This document shows positions 56,581 through 64,000 of a stretch of 64,000 nt of DNA, piece after piece. The notes under the pieces were generated by a model. It had not been told where the DNA came from. It searched no databases and saw only the letters and a program-made list of their open reading frames with translations. Source of the stretch: Helianthus annuus (lineage: Eukaryota; Streptophyta; Magnoliopsida; Asterales; Asteraceae); NCBI RefSeq assembly GCF_002127325.2, contig NC_035436.2, positions 22,513,383 to 22,577,382 on the forward strand. Reading direction: 5' to 3'. Within the stretch, counting starts at the first letter, position 1, and each line of letters starts with the position of its first letter. The position numbers and the translations under genes were made by a program.

Positions 56581-56869
56581 AGTTCTCATGATTTTTTCAT
56601 TTGTTTTCACGGTTCCCATAATATTTAGAGTTCTCATTTAAACCCTTCCCTAAATATATATATATATATATCCAAAATCAGTACCAAAACAAAAGTAAAT
56701 CAGAGAATACTAAATCGAATACATTGATCAATCATCAACTAACAATCGTTGAACTGCTAACAAAATAAGAACAATAGAAAAAAATTAGAAAATTAACGAA
56801 ATTAGGCGAATGTAACAACAAAGAAGAATAATTGAAGCACGTATTTGGTTCCCGCTACTTTTCTCTTTT

Positions 56870-57680
56870 GAAGGTCTTTTCTCTTTTGAAGGTCGCCCGG
56901 TATTATGTCGACTCCATTCACCATCGCTATTTTTAGTGTTTTGGGACTCTTGATGCCATGTATATCCTCGTCCTCGACAACGACAACGACCTCTGCTGGG
57001 ACTGCGGCCTCTACCTCTACCTCATCCGCTTTGATAATTAGCCACATTCGCTTCAGGGAATGGGGTTGCACCGGCGGGTTACCATTGATGGTTTTGTAGT
57101 AGGAACTTGTTGTTTTGCTCCACGACCAGAACACATGACATCAATTCAGAATATTTAGTAAATTTACGTTCCCGGTATTGCTGCGACAGGAGCATGTTTG
57201 AGGCATGGAACGTTGAGAAAGTTTTTTTAAGCATGTCTTCATCAGTTATTTTTTCACCACATATTTTTTACTCAGAGGTAATGTGAAACAAGGCAGAATT
57301 ATATTCACTGACAGTCTTAAAATCCTGTAGTCGTAAATCAAGCCATTCATAGCGGGCTTTGGGGAGTAAGACTAACTTCTGGCAGTCAAAACATTCTTTG
57401 ATGTTTGTCCGTAATTCAAGGGGGTCCTCAACAGTTAGATATTCCCGCTTTAGATCTTCGTGAAGAGAGTTAGATATTCCCGCTTTAGATCTTCGTGAAG
57501 ATGATGGCAGAGGAATATCATACCTTTCGCTTGATCTTGAGGTGAAGTTTGATTACCGTCAATAATTGTCTGCCCTAAATTATTTATTGTCAAATGAATT
57601 TTAGCATCAAGAGTCCATGGGAGGTAGTTGTTACCCGAGATGCCAAGTGCGGTGAATTGAAGCTTTGATAAGTTAGACAT
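56870..57680 (-). pseudogene. Copia gag remnant (Y3)
   Basis: The minus strand starts MSNLSKLQFTALGISGNNYL and stays open for about 75 codons (NNLGQTIIDGNQTSPQDQAK) before frameshifts. It resumes in pieces to the arginine-rich tract and HGIKSPKTLKIAM in an alternative frame. A local duplication of TCTTTTGAAGGTC lies near its 3' end. No zinc knuckle or pol. Confidence 0.75.
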
Positions 57681-58202
57681 TTTATCTACAAAAGAAAGAG
57701 ACATGCATTTAATAACAAGCATTTGTATATAACGGATAGTCTAAGAGAACTTCGGGTTCTTTATAATTAAAACTTCGGGTTCTATACAAGAAGACAAGTT
57801 TCATATGCAGTGATGAGTTTGTGTACAAGAAAATGAGAGAAATATGAGAAGTGTATTCTTATTCATCCAACTCTATCATTATATACATTTACATATGTAG
57901 TGGAAGATGTAACAGAAAATACAACTGGAGAAAAACCAGGACATATTATCTGTATTCATAACATTCGTATTAATCTTGACAACAGGAAGTTGAAAGTTGG
58001 TGTTAGTTTTTTAGGGATATTGTATATGGAAGCCACACATGTATTAAAACTACTTTATAGGTGTTACATGTCGAAACAAGTAGAGGGTCTTATGTGTAAT
58101 TGTTGTATTCTTAGAGGGTTTATTATAAGAAAAAAAGTAACGAACTGGAATCAGATCGTTATAAGTTGTTGTAAACAGTTGTAAAGATCTTATCTCGATA
58201 AG
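57681..58202. other. no gene seen; noncoding as in Y1
   Basis: Counterpart of 22119-22640 with few differences. Confidence 0.4.
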
Positions 58203-58860
58203 GAATTGACTCGTGTTCCTCTTATGATTCTTCTCAATTTCTTATTGCAACGTTGCTGTTCGATTCTCTGGACGCCCTTGAATTTAAACCCTAATTCATC
58301 AAATTCCGCATTCAAATCGATCAATCAGCTTTTGTACAATTCGCTGAAATTGATCACTCTTCCGATCAATTTCAACTCGACTTCATTTCAATTCACCGAA
58401 ATTGATCACTCTTTCAATCAATTTCACTTCCAAGTCATCGATTTTGTTTTTGGGTTTCGTTTCAATTCAAGGTTACGGCAATCTACAATTGCGTGTTTTT
58501 TCTATAATCAAATTGGGAAAATTAGGGTTACGATCGTTGTTTATGCCGATGAGACACCAAGAAATGGAAAAATTGGAAAAGTTAACTCAAGATAGCGCAA
58601 GAGTAATTGATGGGCAACAAGCAATTTTAGACCAGAGCTATCAGATTATTGCAGATCGGTATGACAACATTAGTTACTCAAATGGCGGAGACTAACAGCA
58701 AATTGGGTAATGATAGGGTACAGGACACTAAGATCAAGGGCTGGTTCGCACGGTCGGCTTGATTTCCCAAAATTTAATGGTGAGGAAGTTTAAGGATGGA
58801 TTATTCGATACAACAATTTCTTTGCAGTAGACGACCCCTGAAAACGCTAAGGTTCATTAT
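58203..58860 (+). pseudogene. gypsy-type gag leader and fragment, uninterrupted
   Basis: Plus-strand frames give MRHQEMEKLEKLTQDSARVI followed directly by DGQQAILDQSYQIIADRYDN, then after a stop FPKFNGEEV and GWIIRYNNFFA, a Ty3-type Gag core. This copy shows the pre-insertion state of the site occupied by the Copia in Y1. Broken by stops. Confidence 0.6.
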
Positions 58861-58910
58861 GTTGTTATCAATTTCGAACTGATGTTTAGGGCATTTGAAT
58901 AGAACATGAT

Positions 58911-59057
58911 ACAAGTTGATTGATGTAAAACTTATCTCAAAACGGTGCTCCAAACCGCTTAAATTTTATCAATTGGAAGTTTAAACACCCAAATTAAAGC
59001 ACCGTTTCCGTCATTTGGAACACCGTTTCCAGGTAAGTTTTACATCAATCAACTCGT
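58911..59057. mobile_element. small foldback MITE (Y3 copy)
   Basis: Same inverted arms as at 26552-26698. Confidence 0.65.
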
Positions 59058-59459
59058 ATCCTCGAAATTCGGAAAAAAACTTAACTCCGTTAAATTTGTT
59101 TATAATGGAGATGCAGTGAGAAAAAAATACTTAAAGGGTGGGAATGCTAGTGGTAATATTCAAAGGTGATAGTGCCAATGGCCAACCACCTCTAGGTGAG
59201 ATTATTAAAGTCCAATTTCCTCTTCTTTTAATTGGTGCTCGTTTGTTTTTGTTTACGCTTATTCGCTTATATTCATGCGTGTTCGTTCGTTTATGCTTGT
59301 GAACCGTCTGTTATGTGTATTCTTTATGTTATATAGTCTATCAAGAAAATAAATCTCATAATCGAAACATAAAGTAACAAAAAAATCTCATTACACATAT
59401 GTTTTCTCTCTCGGATGGTTACATATAAAATGAAGAGTGAACATAATTAAAATTGTAAT

Positions 59460-61556
59460 CTAGAGTTCAACATTTTTAGTTTCGGGAGATTTAAGAGGGA
59501 AATTACAATGCCCATACATGTTGCAAACCCCTTGGATCTCCGTACCGCGTAGCATACGAATGTATCCCTTCTCTCCCCATCCTTCGCCCCACGAGTTCTT
59601 AACAATCCAGTACTTGGTTCCGTCAGGATCCTGATCGTATCCAACTATCAACATCGCGTGCATCAGCTCCATTCCACATGGTCCACTATAAATTCCCTAA
59701 ACACCATGAACTATTAAACAACATATCGATAACAAATGAACGATGCGTGATTGAAATGTTACCTCTTTGTAGAACATGAAACCGTCACCGCCAGGATCCA
59801 TTTGAAAAGTCACAGGCTGATGTGCCACTGCTTTCAATAGCGCTTCTTCATCGTGTTCTGGCAAATACTCGGTTCCATCAACAGTTACCGAGTGATGACC
59901 ATACTGGTTTGAAAACACAGATTGTTAGAATCAAATACAAATAACTTTTAACGTGCGAATGATACAAAAAACTAAAGTATGTTCAACTAGAAGAATTATT
60001 ATTACGGTACAGTTTTAAAGTAGCATTAATATTACTCTAGTTGATCTGTTGTAGAGTAATAAGTATCACACTTCAACAAAATGAACTATAGCATTTATTA
60101 TTATGCATTTACCGCTACTTCAAAAAGGTAGTGTAATAATACTTATAGTGGTTCGAACATAATTGCTACAATTATTTGTACAATTCGTATGTTAAAAGCT
60201 GTTGGTACTTGATATAACAAGCATTGTAATCTAGTTATCTATACTATATTCATTAGTTTTGTTTGTACCTTAGATGTATCGCATGTTTCCCTTTTACCTA
60301 CATAAGGGTAGAACTCATCTGTAGCTATACCTCCATGCTCTTTGACGAAAGTAAATACGCCACAGACCTGCCCTCCGTCGCAATGGAAGGTTCTGTCGCT
60401 CGAATCACAATCAAGAAGTTGTTGTTCTGATAATGACAAGAGTTGACCTGTTCTGATGGCGTTTATTCCTTCAATTGCACCCACCGCAGCAAATGCGAAA
60501 CAACTTCCTGTAAACTCGACACCAAAATTGTTTGTAACTATGTGTGCTAAGTATGGTTACAAAAATATAACATCATTGTTTTGAATATAGATAATTGTTT
60601 GTGTTATATATGGTTAAAAAAGATATATATAGCATTACCAATTTGAGTATAGATAATTGTTTATGGTAACAAAAATATAACATTATTGAATATATAGATA
60701 ATTGTTTGTGTTAAATATGGTTACAAAAATATTTGTTTTTGAACTGCAATTTTTTTAATCTCTGTTGTCTGTGGGACTTGAATCCAAGACTTTCCCTTTC
60801 TAAACACATCTGTTTAAAGGCTTTGTCTTTGTCAATGGACCATCACCCCATTGGTTGATTAGAAGAATATAACGTTAGTGTTTTGAATATATAGATAAAT
60901 GTTTGTGTTAAATATGGTTACAGGATCATATCACTACAAGGGTAATCTAAAGTTACTATTTTATGTATTAATTTCAATATAAATATGTAATTAACCAACC
61001 TTACTTATAGAGACAAAGGGTGGTGTTAAATTTACCCTCTTCTCTCACAAACTTGGGAGAGGGCCCACCCCAAAAGACTAACTTGTATGTAAATGAGACA
61101 AAACGTGTTACCGCACTGTCCTTGATTTTTCATAGGGGTGACAGCGTTATGTTCCCTCCAATCCATCCTCGGAGGAATAGCGTTTATATCGATATCATTA
61201 TAACTGGAACTCAAGTTGGTCTTACGAATCCCGTGAAGAGCAATGAAGTGGCCACCCTTCGAGTCGGCATGGGTTTTCCTAAACTCATGGTGAGTCATGG
61301 TAGCAAACTCGTTTATTTGCAACTTGTATCCCAGGTTCATCTTGTTTTTCTTGTGAATATTTCGTACGTTGTGCTTGAATACATTGAACCGTTGGGGGCT
61401 TCTATCGGTCACTTTGTGGTGTTCTCGCCACCTGTCGTACAACCCTTGGAATCCCTCCTCCGATTCGAGTTCTTGCTCATGGTAATTGAAGCTTTCCACA
61501 ACTCCTAGTATCAAGACCAAAGAAAGTGAAAAAAATAAAAAATTGTTGATCTTCAT
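59460..61556 (-). CDS. papain-like (C1A) cysteine protease, copy 2
   Basis: Exons 61556-61112, 60507-60269, 59903-59763 and 59696-59460 have the same lengths as in copy 1 and join to 353 residues with all GT-AG junctions kept. Signal peptide, I29 prodomain, GSCFAF with catalytic Cys151, His288 and Asn309 are all present. Differences seen include Ile to Thr in KRE(I/T)CDTSK and Ile to Leu in the signal peptide. Intron 1 is about 27 bp longer because of a short TTTTGAATATATAGATAAAT-type repeat. An in-frame ATG at 61598 is an alternative start. It appears functional and is a recent duplicate of the gene at 27100-29168. Confidence 0.88.
60755..60870 (-). mobile_element. possible SINE in intron 1 (copy 2)
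   Basis: Same B-box-like GATTCAAGTCC and A-box-like segment as in copy 1. Confidence 0.3.
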
Positions 61557-61640
61557 TTGGAGGAAAATGGTGTAAGAAATGAGATTGTTATGATCCAAGT
61601 AGTACGCATTTAAAAGTGCTTATTCTTGCTTGTTTTTAGG

Positions 61641-61647
61641 ATTTATA
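61641..61647 (-). promoter_or_regulatory. candidate TATA box of protease copy 2
   Basis: TATAAAT on the minus strand at the same distance from the start as in copy 1. Confidence 0.35.
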
Positions 61648-64000
61648 TGTGGAGGTTTTTTTATGGTGTCAAGGGAATGTATGGATGGATGGTTAAGCTG
61701 ATTTGAATGTAAAAACTAACTAAATTTAAATAAAGGATACCTAGATACCTTTTGAAAAAGCAAATATTAAAAACTAATGCATTTATATATAAAAATAAAC
61801 AGTAAAAGTTGTGTATGCCACCAACTTTGCATAATGTATGTATACATAATTTGTTTACATATGCATTAATAAAAAAAGCAAGTAAAGTTACACCTATATA
61901 GGTTTAATACATTATGATTTTATAATTCCAATTATGTTAGTTATATAAAAGTTGTAACATTATCTTAACAACCTGAAAACAAAGTTAAATGATTAATTAT
62001 ATATTATTATTATTATTATTATTCATTGTCGTCTTAACTATATGTATATTATTCTTCATCTTCATCTTCATCTTAACTATATGTAAATGCAAATTCTCTT
62101 GACTTTTTTATTCAGCTTTATTTTCGAGGGTTTGGTTTGTATTAATGTAACAACTCAACTTTTTAGGTAATTTTTAGGAATATTTTGTTCTAATTTTTTT
62201 AAGAGAGTATATGATGCCCTTACAAGGATTCAATAAATTTACAAACATTCGTTTAGGTTGGGTGGTGTGGGATAAAACCCTTAGGGTCTTTGTCACGCCA
62301 CATCCGCACCACATAAATGAGGGGCTTTATCATTAACTTGTATGGTTTAAGATAACACTTTTGTACCTTTGTTCGTCAAACCAAGAGTCTCTAGATACGA
62401 TAATAGTGTTAACCGATATGAGTACATTCGGTTCTGTTACCATGAACCTAATTAAGGTTTTGCTCTATTGACCATAACGCAATAATATGCATCCAATACC
62501 TTTGTCGCCTAGTTTCCTTTTCTTAGATTCACGATGTCGAAGATGTCGAAGTATTGTTCGACAAACCCATACCCGAAGATAATGTAATGCTGGGGGTCGT
62601 TCCATAATTCATAAGAAATTTTGTCCCGTACGTAGTTTTCGTATAGAATTTTTTTAGGTATTTACGTTTTCGACCCTCGGTTTTATATTTTTTTTAGGTA
62701 TATATGTTTTCGACCACACGGTCAAAAATCTCAAGGTTCGCCACTACATATTAAGAATGTGTTTAGTCTCATATATTTGGTCCAAAAAGGGATGTGAGTC
62801 GGTCTATTTAAAACAAAAACATTTAGGGACTACAAATTTCATACTGGTTACGTTGTTTTTTTTTTTTGCGGCATCTCACCTCGAAATTACTCCATAGGTA
62901 CCGTAATCTTTATTGTGTCAATCTTTTGGAGTGGATAACGAGTGAAAATTAGAGATCATGGACCTAAAAGCCTATGGATGTACTCATATAAACTTTTTAG
63001 AATTTTTAGATTAGATTATCAAGTTTCACTATTTGGGACGATAGTTCTAATGTCACTTGTTGTAGTTAGATAATTATAATATTGATAAATATGAAAATTC
63101 AAATGTTAATTTACTTTGTCATGTTTATAAATCCTTTATCACAAGTTTTGCCCCAAGTATTAACATGAAAATACGTTAACAAATTCACATATCTACATTA
63201 TTTTCATATATCGACAATTCACATCCAAAAAGACATATGGGTCACTTCTCCTTAAAATTAGATACGAGGCGTGATTTAAAAGTGCATAGGTCTAATTTAT
63301 ATGTTTTAATACATCTATGATGATTCACAAGTAAGCAAGAATATTCAAGTATTTCATGGATTTAATGTAGCCACTTAATTGAATAGACAGTAGTGTTTTA
63401 AACATGCCTTAAAGTAAACACCTTTATGATATTTCGTTAACAAAATGATTAAAGTTGAAAACAGTTATGTTGTTTTATATGCACTCATACATAGTTATAT
63501 AATTTTGTTGTCTGCAAGAACCCCTCATATATTAATGATTACAAATATTGTTCTATATTCACTAGTTATTATGATCATTGCATAAGACAACATTAGAAGT
63601 AAACTTTGTCAGATGGATTAGGTCCCATGCATAATGGAAATCATTAAGCCAACCAAGCAAATTAAACTAGGGCTAATTATGAGTCACATAGGAAGACAAA
63701 GATCCAATCCAAGACCTAGGGGCATGTGACCCGCACAAACCAACCCGAATAAGACTGTTTATGTATTTCCATCAAGGATAATAACTCGAATATGGACACA
63801 CGTAAATCCATGTAACTATAATACGACATATGTAGCACGTCTATTTAAAGGATCAAACAAGTTGGCAAGTCATAATGAACAACATTGAAATAAAACCTGT
63901 CGTAAACGTACATGTTGGATTTTAATAATTATAAACTTTTCTGTTTTTAATTCTAATTTTTAAAGAAGTTAATATATCTAGTGTTGGCTCACACGAAAAC
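61648..64000. other. spacer of module Y3; no gene seen
   Basis: A/T-rich, collinear with 29260-31600. A trinucleotide ATT run near 62000 and a short duplication GATGTCGAA near 62533 distinguish it from Y1. Confidence 0.5.

Larger units (their letters stand above)
53768..56655. repeat. segmental duplication module X, copy 3
   Basis: Begins AGTATTTAGAACTGGGG with a 40-bp relic of the captured CD2BP2-like exon, then the CACTA terminus and gene, MULE-like end, long TA run and scrambled Copia fragments, as in X2. Confidence 0.9.
56656..64000. repeat. segmental duplication module Y, copy 3 (runs off window)
   Basis: Collinear with 21190-31600 except that the non-autonomous Copia is absent. The protease exons differ from copy 1 by about six bases over 1062 by eye. 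Confidence 0.9.

Overview
This window is nuclear DNA from a flowering plant, most likely a daisy-family (Asteraceae) eudicot. The evidence is long-LTR Ty3/gypsy and Sirevirus-like Copia elements with plant initiator-tRNA-Met primer sites, a CACTA element with a plant Transposase_24-type gene, FAR1/MULE sequence, and split genes with GT-AG introns. The family call rests on remembered similarity of the Copia polyprotein and could be wrong. Nothing bacterial (operons, ribosome binding sites, CRISPR) is present.

Most of the window is layered mobile DNA. At the left are fragments of a minus-strand gypsy (1-2147). A Sirevirus-like Copia (2516-19141) sits in a TA microsatellite inside a CACTA gene, and its own 5' LTR is split by a young, long-LTR, coding-dead gypsy (2876-11493, target duplication GTGTG). 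The Copia gag and pol are recognisable but carry stops, frameshifts and a missing 5' gag region.

A tandem segmental duplication underlies this. A module X (CACTA gene, MULE ends, scrambled Copia fragments) followed by a module Y (Copia gag remnant, gypsy gag leader, a cysteine protease gene, about 2.5 kb of spacer) occurs as X1-Y1 (2148-31695, broken by the Copia and gypsy insertions), X2 (34148-37070), a 1.56 kb remnant of Y2 (52205-53767) and X3-Y3 (53768-64000). The only intact host-type genes are the two copies of a four-exon papain-like (C1A) cysteine protease on the minus strand (27100-29168 and 59460-61556). Y1 alone carries a minus-strand non-autonomous Copia (23045-26242); Y3 keeps the empty site.

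Between X2 and Y2 lies the most unusual region. An element with about 1.2 kb inverted arms (32970-34187 and 39661-40930) carries exons of a CD2BP2/LIN1-like splicing-factor gene, with part of that gene in both arms, so a read-through RNA could fold into a hairpin against the host gene. Next come a foldback MITE (40955-41345), a decayed FAR1-type MULE whose end resembles the other elements' ends (41378-43890), and a minus-strand gypsy truncated at its 3' side (44168-52204). The LTR of that gypsy hosts a very young gag-only (TR-GAG type) Copia with an intact 302-residue Gag.

Recurring themes are DNA-transposon ends abutting TA microsatellites, non-autonomous retroelements that moved recently without a working pol, and two unrelated non-autonomous Copia elements whose 5' leaders hold dense arrays of one short motif. 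All comparisons were made by eye, so divergence counts and some boundaries are approximate.
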